This document shows positions 1 through 9,377 of a DNA stretch of 64,000 bases, piece after piece. Both the position numbers and the translations under genes were made by a program. The stretch covers positions 62,001-126,000 of the forward strand of contig CAWAJW010000003.1 in the NCBI GenBank assembly GCA_963782475.1, in the 5' to 3' direction. The notes beneath the pieces were generated by a model. The model worked only from the letters and a program-made list of their open reading frames with translations, was not told the DNA's origin and made no database searches. Positions within the stretch are counted from its first letter, which is position 1. The number at the start of each line of letters is the position of its first letter. This DNA is from CAVQBP01 sp963782475 (lineage in GTDB: Bacteria; Bacteroidota; Ignavibacteria; Ignavibacteriales; Ignavibacteriaceae).

Positions 1-69
1 AAGAAAGATGATACATTAAAAATAGAAATGATTAATGGCGGCGGATTCGTTGCCCGGTTTACAAAATAA
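1..69 (+). CDS. 3' end of a CDS, probably GH97-type glycosidase
   Basis: Frame 1 is open from the window edge to a TAA at 67-69 and encodes the last 22 residues of a protein ending GGGFVARFTK. A glycine triplet followed by an A-R-F end is what I would expect at the C-terminus of GH97 alpha-glucosidases/alpha-galactosidases, and the glycosidase genes that follow fit. The fragment is too short for certainty; only the coding frame and its stop are directly seen. Confidence 0.45.
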   Translation, partial: KKDDTLKIEMINGGGFVARFTK

Positions 70-71
70 AA

Positions 72-167
72 TTTCTCTGTGGTTCTTTGAGGAGCTCAGT
101 GCGCTCTGTGTTCCTTTTAAGGCAATTACACAGAGGACACAAAGAATGCACAGAGAACCATAGAGGT
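72..167. repeat. Long imperfect inverted repeat (REP/MITE-like)
   Basis: The left arm carries CTCTGTGGTTCTTTG and CTCTGTGT. The right arm carries ACACAGAG and AGAGAACCATAGAGG, so the segment can fold into one long imperfect hairpin. It fills nearly all the space between the upstream gene and the GH28 gene. CTCTGTG-type repeats are common intergenic elements in many bacterial genomes. It may act as a terminator or mRNA stabiliser, but no oligo-T tract follows the stem directly. Confidence 0.6.
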
Positions 168-202
168 TATTAGAAGATTTTTTTAGAATTAAGGAATATA
201 AA

Positions 203-1822
203 ATGATCAAACGAAAACTAATGATTTTTTTAGTTCTCATTCCTGTACTTTTTTTAGGGGCAAGATTTGATTCTTCAGTTTTTAACGTAAAAGATTACGG
301 CGCTGTCGGTGATGGCAAAACTTTAGACTCGCCTGCTATAAATAAAGTAATTGATGAAGCTGCTTCAAAAAATGGAGGCACTGTTTATTTCCCTGCTGGA
401 ACTTATTTATCAGTCTCGATTCATCTTAAAAGCAACATAGCAATTTATTTAGATCAGGGTGCAACAATTCTTGCTGCTGATCCAAAGGATGGTTATAAAT
501 ATGATTTGCCTGAGAAAAATAAATGGGATGAATACCAGGATTTTGGACATACTTACTTTCATAACAGTCTTATCTGGGGGGAGAACTTAGAAAACATTTC
601 TATAATTGGCCCCGGATTAATTAATGGAGAAGGATTAATTAGAGGTGGAAGCCAATCGCGTTCAAAAGAAGAACAGAAAGATTTAAAAGATAAGGCCCCG
701 AAGGGAAGAGAAATTGGCCCGTTTGGATATCCAAATGCAAGAGATAATGTTGAACCCGGCTGGGGCAATAAAGCAATTGCTTTGAAGTTATGCCGCAATG
801 TTATTTTAAAAGATTTTTCAATCCTTCATGGCGGCCACTTTGCAATACTAGCAACTGCTGCTGATAATCTAACTATAAACAATTTAAAAATTGATACCGA
901 CCGGGATGGAATGGATATCGACTGCTGCAAAAATGTCAGAGTCTCAGATTGTTTTGTAAACTCTCCTTTTGATGATGGAATTTGTTTAAAAAGTTCTTTC
1001 CCATTAGGATATGCGAGAGCAACTGAAAATGTTACAATAACAAATTGCCAGGTCAGCGGATACGATGAAGGAACTATGCTTGATGGAACATATAAAAGGG
1101 ATTACAATAAATACAGCCATCACAGTCCCACAGGTAGAATAAAATTTGGAACCGAATCAAACGGTGATTTTAAAAATATAACCATATCTAATTGTGTATT
1201 TGATTACTGCCGGGGTTTAGCATTGGAAACAGTTGATGGATCTCATCTTGAAGATGTTACTATTACTAATATAACCATGCGTGATATTGAAAATAGTCCC
1301 ATTTTTTTAAGGCTCGGAAGAAGGATGCGCGGGCCAGCAGGGGTCCCAGTTGGAGAATTAAAAAGAATTATTATTAGTAACGTAGTCATATATAATGCTG
1401 CTCCTAAATCTGTATTAATAGTTGGATTACCGGAAAAAGATATTGAAGACGTGCAGCTTGACAACATAAAAGTTTATTATAAAGGTGGCGGAACGAAAGA
1501 GCAGTCCACAATAAAAGTTCCTGAAGATGAAACAGGTTATCCTGAGCCGGATAATTTTGGAGACACACCTGCTTATGGATTTTTAATCCGTCATGTTAAA
1601 AATATTAAGATGAGCAACATAGAAGTTAAATATAAGGAAGAAGATATGCGTCCACCGTTTATTTTGAATGATGTAAAAGGAGCAGAATTCAATTTTGTAA
1701 ATGCTGAAAAAGCAAATGGTGTCTCATCTTTTAAATTGAACAATGTTGACGACCTAGAATTATTTAAATGTGAATCAGTAAAGGATACAACAATTGATAG
1801 GATAAATGTTGGGGAACTTTAA
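203..1822 (+). CDS. GH28 family polygalacturonase / rhamnogalacturonase-like, secreted
   Basis: 539 residues with an N-terminal signal peptide (about 1-22, hydrophobic core IFLVLIPVLFLG), so it is exported. It opens with the pectin-lyase-fold signature FNVKDYGAVGDG (about 27-38). GH28-type catalytic segments follow: TDRDGMDID (about 230-238), FDDGICLKS (about 255-263) and GRIKFGTESNG (about 311-321). These correspond to the family's NTDG, DD and RIK regions. GH28 enzymes hydrolyse alpha-linked galacturonan or rhamnogalacturonan backbones by inversion. The ATG is preceded by AAGGAA at good spacing. It is the first complete gene of the cluster and, with the GH88/105 gene at 49 kb, points to a pectin-type substrate. 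The exact bond specificity cannot be told from sequence. Confidence 0.85.
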   Translation: MIKRKLMIFLVLIPVLFLGARFDSSVFNVKDYGAVGDGKTLDSPAINKVIDEAASKNGGTVYFPAGTYLSVSIHLKSNIAIYLDQGATILAADPKDGYKYDLPEKNKWDEYQDFGHTYFHNSLIWGENLENISIIGPGLINGEGLIRGGSQSRSKEEQKDLKDKAPKGREIGPFGYPNARDNVEPGWGNKAIALKLCRNVILKDFSILHGGHFAILATAADNLTINNLKIDTDRDGMDIDCCKNVRVSDCFVNSPFDDGICLKSSFPLGYARATENVTITNCQVSGYDEGTMLDGTYKRDYNKYSHHSPTGRIKFGTESNGDFKNITISNCVFDYCRGLALETVDGSHLEDVTITNITMRDIENSPIFLRLGRRMRGPAGVPVGELKRIIISNVVIYNAAPKSVLIVGLPEKDIEDVQLDNIKVYYKGGGTKEQSTIKVPEDETGYPEPDNFGDTPAYGFLIRHVKNIKMSNIEVKYKEEDMRPPFILNDVKGAEFNFVNAEKANGVSSFKLNNVDDLELFKCESVKDTTIDRINVGEL

Positions 1823-1857
1823 ATGTAAAACAGTTTATCATTCGGAGATTTTACGAA

Positions 1858-4311
1858 ATGTTAAAAAATAGATTAATTATCATTTCATTTTTAGTCGCTA
1901 TTTCTATTCAACAATTTGCTCAAACTAATTCTATATTAAAAGTAAATTATAAAAATTTAATCTCTCGAGCAGATCTTGATTACTCTAAACCTGCGACTCG
2001 AAGTGAAGAAGGTATGCCAATCGGGAATGGCATCACAGGTTCACTTGTATGGACAGAACCTTTCGCATTGAAATTTCAAATTAACCGTGTTGATGTGTTT
2101 GCTAATGATGCTACATCCGTCAGCTTTCCAAAGGCAGATAGCGATTACGGCAGCGGCTGCGGTTATGTAGATATTAATGTTGTCGATGCTGGAGATGATG
2201 TTTTCACTGGGAAAGATTTTCATCAGCATTTATCTGTTTACAACGGTTTAATGACTGCAAGCGGAAAAGGTTTAACAGCCAAAGCTTTTGCATATCATGG
2301 CAAAGATATAATCGCTGTTGAGATTGATGATCGAAGGGAAAATCCTGAAACTATAAATATTGATCTTCGGATGCTACGCTACAGGATGGAATGTATTTAC
2401 AATAAAAGCTACGAACTTAAGAAAAATCATGAAGTTATTGTTCGACACATTGAGCATACTGCTGCATCACAATTATTAATTAATAACGGCAGAATAATTT
2501 TAACTCAAAAATATCAGGAGAAAAAATATTATGATGCTTCCGGTGTTGCTATTCAAGTTATTGGAAGGAAATCAAAAGCAAGATTTTTAAATGGATTCCA
2601 CAGCTCAATTATCTGCTGCTCCCGAAAAAGGAAAATTTACAATTTTAATTTCAAGTGCGGCAAGTTTTGATTCAACAAAAAATATTGCTGAGCTTGCCTT
2701 AGAAAATTTAAATGCAGTTTCAGGAGAGAGTTTTGAAGCTCTTTACAAGGAAAATTCTGAGTGGTGGAAAGACTTTTGGTTAAAAAGTTTTGTTCACATG
2801 CACAGCACAGATGGCCAAGCAGATTTCGTTGAAAAAAATTATAATTACTTTTTATATATAATGGGCTCATCTTCTCTTGGAAAATATCCACCTCGATTCG
2901 GCGGATTGCTTTTCAATACTAACGGCGATATGAGAAGATGGGGTTCACAATATTGGTGGTCAAATACAAGTGCTTATTATAGAAATTTAATTCTTGCAAA
3001 TCGTTTGGAATTAATGCAGCCGGTATTTACAATGTACAGTGGGATGTACGATGCTTGTGCAACTGCAGCCTTGCAGCAATGGGGTTCAAAAGGAATTTAC
3101 ATTCCTGAAATTTGTCCTTTTAGCGGGCCTGAAAAATTACCAGATGATATTGCTGCAGAATTGCAAGATTTAATGCTGGTTCGAAAACCTTATAAAGACC
3201 GTTCAGCTAAATTTCAATGGTTTGTAGAAACAAAAAATAGACATGAAGCTCGATGGAATTTTCAAGCCGATGGTTATTATGATCATGGTCATTATATTGT
3301 CCCAACAAAAGCTGAAACACAGGCCGATCGTTTCTCTTCTCCTGAAGCTGTGGATGGTATATTCGGACATTGTACTCATTTCTTAAGTTCAGGGGCAAGG
3401 ATTGCAGAATTATACTGGCATTATTTTCAATGCACAATGGATACAAGCTGGCTTCGTAAATATGGATACCCCCAAATAAAAGGCAGCGCAGAATTTTATA
3501 GAAACTTTCCAAATCTTACTAAAGATGCGGATGGGAAATATCATATACATCATGTAAATAACGTTGAAAGCAATTGGAATGGTTCGGATCAGCCCAATGA
3601 AATTTCAACAATGAATATGATTTTTCCGATTGCTATCAAAGCTGCTGAATATACTTGGTGTTGATTCTGATATTCAAAAGGCATGGAAAGAAGTTAAAGA
3701 TAATTTATATCAACTGCCTGAACACCCCCATAACAACTGGGGCAGAAGAGGCGGTTATGGCGCTTTTGTCGGAGGCGGACCAGGAGCTATCGAACCTATT
3801 GGATCTGAAAAAGATTTAAAAAGTATGTTCTTAAATTTCAATCGAACCGGAGGATTTATTGACACTACAGGAATCGGCGGTGCAAAAATATTTAGAAACA
3901 GGCTGCGCTTGCGCGAAGGGCCTGGTGCAATCGACGCAGAACATATCGGCGGGCTTGCTTCAGGTATTCATAATTCTCTTTTAAAAGATGATTCAAAAGA
4001 ACCAGGAGATGATCCGATTTTACAAATCTTTTCAGCATGGCCAAAAGAACTGGGATTGCGAATTTGAACTATTAGCCCCGGGTGCATTTGTAGTAACTTC
4101 GGCGCAGGAAAATGGAAAGATCCAATTTGTAAAACTGCATTCAAAAGCAGGCAGTGAATGCAAATTAGAAAATCCCTGGGATGAAGAACAAGTAACATTA
4201 TACCGGAACGGGAAAAAATCTGAAAATGAAAATGGTTCACTATTAAAATTTAATACAACTAAAGATGAAGATATAATTATAGTAAGGGAAAACAAATCCG
4301 GAAAATTTTAA
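1858..4311 (+). pseudogene. GH95/DUF5703-like glycoside hydrolase with three +1 frameshifts
   Basis: One protein of about 816 residues is spread over four overlapping open frames (1858-2670, 2591-3664, 3630-4067, 3988-4311). It starts with a signal peptide, followed by a segment with EGMPIGNGITGSLVW (about residues 51-65), typical of the N-terminal beta-sandwich of GH95-like/DUF5703 proteins, then an (alpha/alpha)6-like region. Continuity is restored by removing one base at each of three places: about 2593 (giving ARFLNDSTAQL), about 3649 (AAEILGVDSDI) and about 4049 (WPKEWDCEFELLAPG). All three errors have the same sign. Either the gene is dead or the assembly has extra bases here. The product would be a secreted enzyme acting on fucosyl or galactosyl side chains. 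The family call is moderate; the frameshift reading is strong. Confidence 0.7.
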
Positions 4312-4398
4312 ACAATCAATTTTAGAAGTATAATAATAAAAAACTCTAAAAAAACACAACTCAAAAAAAAAAAAATTTAATATCCGACTATAATAAAA

Positions 4399-5415
4399 AT
4401 GTACCGTAAAAAAATATATTATCTTCAATTTGTTTTCTCTCAATTTTAATTTCATCGTTCAACAGATTAATTGCTCAAATAGATCAATAATAGAGCGGAA
4501 TGGATGCGGGATGCTAAGTGGGGAGTGATGTCACACTATCTTGCCGATTGGAAAGCCAGAGAAAGCGGTGAAAAAATGAGTGTTGAAAAATGGAATGAAA
4601 TGGTAAACAATTTTAATGTTGAAGGCCTTGCAGATCAATTAAAATCAGTTGGTGCAGGGTATTTTATTTTCACTATAGGACAAAACTCAGGATACTTTCT
4701 TTCACCAAATAAAACTTATGATCAGATTACAGGTATTACTCCAAGCAAATGTTCAAATAGAGATTTAATTTCCGATTTAGCTGATGCATTAAATAAGAGA
4801 GGAATAAAGTTAATTGTTTATCTTCCTTCCGGAGCTCCAGCCGGCGATAAAACTGCAAGAGAGGCATTGAAATGGGAGAATGGTCCATATAGAAATAGAG
4901 AGTTTCAAATTAACTGGCAGAATATTATTCGTGAATGGTCAGTTCGATGGGGCAAAAAAGTTGCAGGCTGGTGGTTTGACGGATGCTATTGGCCAAGTAT
5001 TATGTACCGTTCATGTGAGGAACCAAACTTCAAAAGTTTTGCTCATGCAGCAAGAGCAGGTAATCCCAAAAGCATTGTCGCCTTCAATCCAGGAGTTGTT
5101 TACAGAAGCATTTCTCTAACACCTTATGAAGATTACACTGCAGGTGAAGATGATAAGCCAGATAGAATTTCAATTAAGAGAGCAATCAATGGAATTATCG
5201 ATGGGGCACAATTACACTACTTAAGCTATCTTGGTGAAAGATGGGGAATGGGCTCACCAAGATTTAAAACAGAGCAAGTTGTTGAATGGAGTAAAGGAGT
5301 TCAAAAAGAAGGCGGTGTAATTACCTGGGATACTCCAATTCAAATAGATGGTTTGTATTCACAGCAATACCTTGAACAGTTAAAAGCAATTGGTGAAGCA
5401 ATGAATGAAAAATAA
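4399..5415 (+). pseudogene. GH29-like alpha-L-fucosidase, N-terminus frameshifted
   Basis: The main frame (4504-5415, 303 residues) contains the TIM-barrel start MRDAKWGVMSHYLADW and the strand VAGWWFDGCYWP, whose Asp (codon 4978-4980) matches the GH29 nucleophile. No convincing start or export signal lies at 4504. Upstream, the ATG at 4399 opens a signal-peptide-like segment (MYRKKIYYLQF). Another frame continues it as SFNRLIAQIDQ, and a third as NNRAEW leading into the main frame. I infer a secreted protein starting at 4399, with one lost base near 4430 and one extra T near 4488. Alternatively translation starts at 4504 and yields a truncated cytosolic form. It sits between the GH95-like gene and an alginate-lyase-family gene, all on the same strand. 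Confidence 0.65.
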
Positions 5416-5430
5416 CGGACTATTTAAATT

Positions 5431-6635
5431 ATGAAATATATATTCAACGTTATTCTGGTTTTTTTCTCTTGTCGCAAATGTTGCTTCATTTGCGAAGAAG
5501 GATAATTTAAAAGTTTATTCAATAAATCCTGCTCGATTGAATGAGCTTCATAATCAATACTTAAAAAATAAATTGATTGATAATAAAGCTTTCAATGAAT
5601 TGATTTCTAAAGCGAATAACTTTTTAAATATGAAGCCTGTTTCTGTAATGGATAAATCTCAAATTCCTCCTAGCGGCGACAAACATGACTATATAAGTAG
5701 AGGTCCGTATTGGTGGCCAAATCCAGATACTAAAGATGGATTGCCTTATATACGAAAAGATGGAGAAAGAAACCCTGAGATTTATAAATTCTCCGATCAT
5801 TCAAATGAAGGTAAAATGACTAATGCAGTTCAAATACTTTCATTGGCTTATTATATTACAAAGGATTCAAAATACTCTAAAAAAGCTTCACAGCTTATTC
5901 ATGTTTGGTTTCTTGATGATTCAACAAAGATGAATCCGAATTTAAATTATGCACAAGGTATTCCGGGAATTTGTACTGGTAGGGGAATTGGCATTATAGA
6001 ATTTTCGCACATTTATAATATTCTTGATGCAGTTGGAATATTGGAAACTTCAAATGAATGGACTAAAAAAGATGATGAACAAATCCGAAATTGGTTTAAA
6101 AAATATTTAAACTGGTTAAGAACGAGTAAAAACGGAAATGATGAATCGAGTTGGAAAAATAATCATGGTTCATGGTATGATGTTCAAACTACTGCAATAT
6201 CATTGTTTTTGGGAAAGGGAGATCTAGCAAAACAAATCGTTAACAGGGCAAAGATGAAAAGAATAGATATACAAATTAAACATGATGGCAAGCAGCCATT
6301 GGAATTGGCAAGAACAAAATCATGGGGTTATAGTCGGATTTAACCTAAATGCACTTTTTCATCTTGCTTATTTAGGAGATCATGTTGGAGTAGATTTGTG
6401 GGATTATACAAGTCCGGGCGGCGGTTCAATTCGCAAAGCGCTTGATTTTATTTTACCATACACATTGAACTTTAATAACTGGAAATATAAGCAAATTCAA
6501 AAAATTGATCCTGAATCAATTTACTTGGTTTTACTTTTAGCAGAAAGAAAATATGATAAGAAAATTTATTCAAATTGGATAAAAAAAATATTCAAGGAAA
6601 AAGAAAATGGAAACGTTGATAATTTGTTATTCTAA
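5431..6635 (+). pseudogene. Alginate lyase family protein (PF05426-like), two +1 frameshifts
   Basis: Removing one T from the seven-T run at 5459-5465 joins the signal peptide (MKYIFNVILVF then SLVANVASFA) to the body. Removing one base near 6333 joins ELARTKSWGYS to FNLNALFHLAYLG. The result is a 400-residue secreted protein that is a clear paralogue of the intact 391-residue gene at 24073-25248. They share a YWWPNP segment, a GRGIGIIEF/D segment, NNHGSWYDVQ and ELARTKSWGYS. The family has an (alpha/alpha) toroid fold and cleaves uronate polymers by beta-elimination; the actual substrate need not be alginate. Without the correction, the only long frame begins at a TTG at 5537 and lacks the signal peptide. 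Confidence 0.75.
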
Positions 6636-6742
6636 AAATAAAATTGGTTTTATTTTTAATTCACTGGTTATGATTGATTCGGTATTCGGTGACAGTAACT
6701 AATATTTATATAAACTTTTATCAATCATAAAATTAAAAAGAC

Positions 6743-8867
6743 ATGAAACGTCAAATCAAGAAATACTATATTGTATTTATTATAATCTTGATTCAGTTAT
6801 ATTCAACATTTTCTTTCGCACAGGTCAGCAAAGAAGAAATGAATAATGCGATAAATATTAATGAGCTTCATCGTCCTTATTTATATTTTTCAGAGAAAGA
6901 CAAGCCTGAAATTATAAATAGAATAAAAAATGATCCTCGTTGCCAAAAGATAATGGCTGCATTATCTGCCGAAGGGCATCGTTTTCTTAAAATGCCTTTT
7001 AAACAGCAAACTCTTATGGAGCCAAAACATCCTCGTTATTCAAGTGATGGAGTAGCAACTCATTATTTTTCCGAGATAAGTAAAGGAGCTATTACCTGTG
7101 CTTTTCTTTATCAAATGACGGGAGATACAGCTTATGCTAACAAAGGAATTGAGTTTGCAATTGCGCTTAGTGATTTACCTGAATGGATAAATGGTGCTCA
7201 TAGATTCGATATAATTTATCCGCGAGTGTGGCCCTGGAACGTTCCTGATGATCAAGTTGTATTTTCTTTTGATATAACAGCAGCGAGAAAAGCACGTGTT
7301 CTTGCTATTGCTTATGATTGGTTGTACCCTGCTTTGACAAAGTATCAAAGAGATAAAATCAGGAATGGACTTCTTGAAAAAGCAATTACCAGAGTCAGAG
7401 GGTAATTATGAATTTTTCTGGTGGTCAACAGCATACCGGTGTAATTGGGCAGCAGTTTGTTATTCCGGTTTAGGCGTAACAGCAATGTCATTGTTAAAAG
7501 ATAATCCACAGCTTATTGATGTTGTAGCTGAATGTTATAACCGAATAAATCTTGTCTTCGATCAAATTGGAGAAGACGGAGGCTGGCAGGAGGGAAGAGG
7601 TTACTATGCATTTATGCTTGAACATAGTGTCTTTTTTATGGATGCGTTAAAAAGATTATCTAATGGAAAATATAATTTGTTCAATCACAAAAAAATTAAA
7701 GATCATCCATTTGATTTTGGATTATACGCATTAACCGCTTCATTTGAAGACAGTGACGGAAGGCCGATTGGCCAATCATACCTTGTAAATAAATTTACTG
7801 AAGAAACCGGGAATAATACCAGTGCATGGTACAGCGAAAAGTTTGTAACTGATGGCTATGATGTTTTTGATATTATATGGCCTAAGAGTTTTGTAAAACC
7901 AATTGAGCCGAAACAAAAATCTAAATTGTTTAGAAGCATTGATTGGGCAATTATGCGAAGTGATTTTAGAAATCCTTCAACAGTTACAATTGCATGTAAA
8001 GCCGGATTTAATAATGATCCTCACCATGGACATTTAGATATAGGGCAATTCATTCTTACTTATCAAAATATCCCTTTCATAAATGAATCAAGAAGAATGC
8101 AATATGATGAATTTTATTTTAACGAAGATCGATATGATTACCCTCAGGCATCGAGCTTAGGGCACAATGTAATTTTTGTTAATGGTGAGCAGCAAATAGT
8201 CGCAAAGAAAAAAAATAAACCATGGAAAGAAGGTATTGGCGGGAAGATTTTAGACTTTCAAGCAAATGATAGCAGAGATTATGTGTTAATGGATCCTACA
8301 CATGCATATCCAAATAAAGAATTAAAAAAATGGAGGCGAAGCATAATTCTTGAAAAGCCAGTTGTTACTTTATTATTTGACGAAGTTGGTTCTAATCCAG
8401 GCTCCAAAATAGAAGCAAGGTTTTTCCCGGGTGTTGGAGTTGATAATTTTTCTGGAAGAAATTTTAATCGTCAACCGGGCAGCAACGGAGAATATAAAGT
8501 TTACGGTAAATATGTTTTTCTTACGGATGGAAGAAATCACAATATGGTTTTAATTCCAAAGGTATTAAACAATGATTTTAATATTGTCAAGGATGAAGTT
8601 CCAACAATTCCGGTGACCGAAGATGCAAAATTAAATTGGCTTAAATATTTTGAAACTGTTGTAAAAGCTAATTCCAATAATACTTTTATAGCTTCAATCA
8701 TTTTACCGGTAAAAAATCAGGATGAAGCTGATAGTTTAGTAAATGCTTCAAATATTGTTCAGAAAAATTTGGATGAAATAGAAATCAGCTTAAATTCAAG
8801 TTTTGGAAATTTCAAATGGTTATTTAAGAAAGAAAAAAATGGTTACGTTTTTGAAAGTAAATTATAA
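6743..8867 (+). pseudogene. Heparinase II/III family protein with one +1 frameshift
   Basis: Two frames (6743-7405 and 7365-8867) together encode a 707-residue protein parallel to the intact 711-residue gene at 16001-18136. The join is precise: the paralogue reads RVRGNYDYFWW, while here RVRG runs into a stop unless one G of the GGG at 7400-7402 is removed, giving RVRGNYEFFWW. The N-terminus has a signal peptide (about 1-27), then an alpha-helical toroid domain. The C-terminal half carries the heparinase II/III signature HHGHLDIGQFIL (about residue 427). The family eliminates uronic-acid-containing glycans in the periplasm or outside the cell. It lies between the alginate-lyase-like gene and an SGNH-hydrolase fragment. 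Confidence 0.8.
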
Positions 8868-8925
8868 TTTAAATTAACGGAAACCGAAAGAAAATAAACA
8901 ATAAAATAAAAATAGGGAGGCTGTT

Positions 8926-9315
8926 ATGGCTCAATACTCAATTAAGGTTAATGAGCAAAAAAAGACAGTAGATGACCTGAATACGTCGATGAAAAATTAT
9001 TTAGAGAAAAGGCGTGGTGAAGATCCAAGTTTTACTTTTACTCGAGACGGCGTACATCCTACTCATCTTGGCCATTTATTGATGGCAGAAATATTTATAA
9101 ATGGAATAGGTGTTCCGGTTGATTTTCCAAATTTAGATGAAGAATTAAAAAAGGTTGAAGCAGATACTTTATATAAATTAATTGATGAGCAAAGACAAAC
9201 TCGTTAAAAAGGCTGGCTTGATTATATTGGATATACAAGAGGTAAAACAGTAAAGTCGAATGATATTAAACCTACCGTAAATAAAGTGATTGGGCTTCAA
9301 GAAATAATAAATTGA
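8926..9315 (+). pseudogene. 5'-truncated SGNH/GDSL hydrolase with an in-frame stop
   Basis: The ATG at 8926 follows an excellent ribosome-binding site (GGGAGG), but the encoded protein starts in mid-family. After about 30 residues comes FTRDGVHPTHLGHLLMAEIF, the block-V Asp-x-x-His region near the C-terminus of SGNH esterases. The nucleophile Ser block is absent. The frame stops at TAA 9205-9207, yet the same frame continues with KGWLDYIGYTR up to a TGA at 9313-9315, as in the tail of this family. It is therefore a C-terminal fragment with a nonsense codon. A complete enzyme would deacetylate polysaccharide or cleave esters. A 93-residue protein could still be made. Confidence 0.65.
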
Positions 9316-9377
9316 TAAGAAGAAGCGAAGCAAAATAATATTTTAAATGCGAATTCCTTAATTGAAAAGGTTAATCA

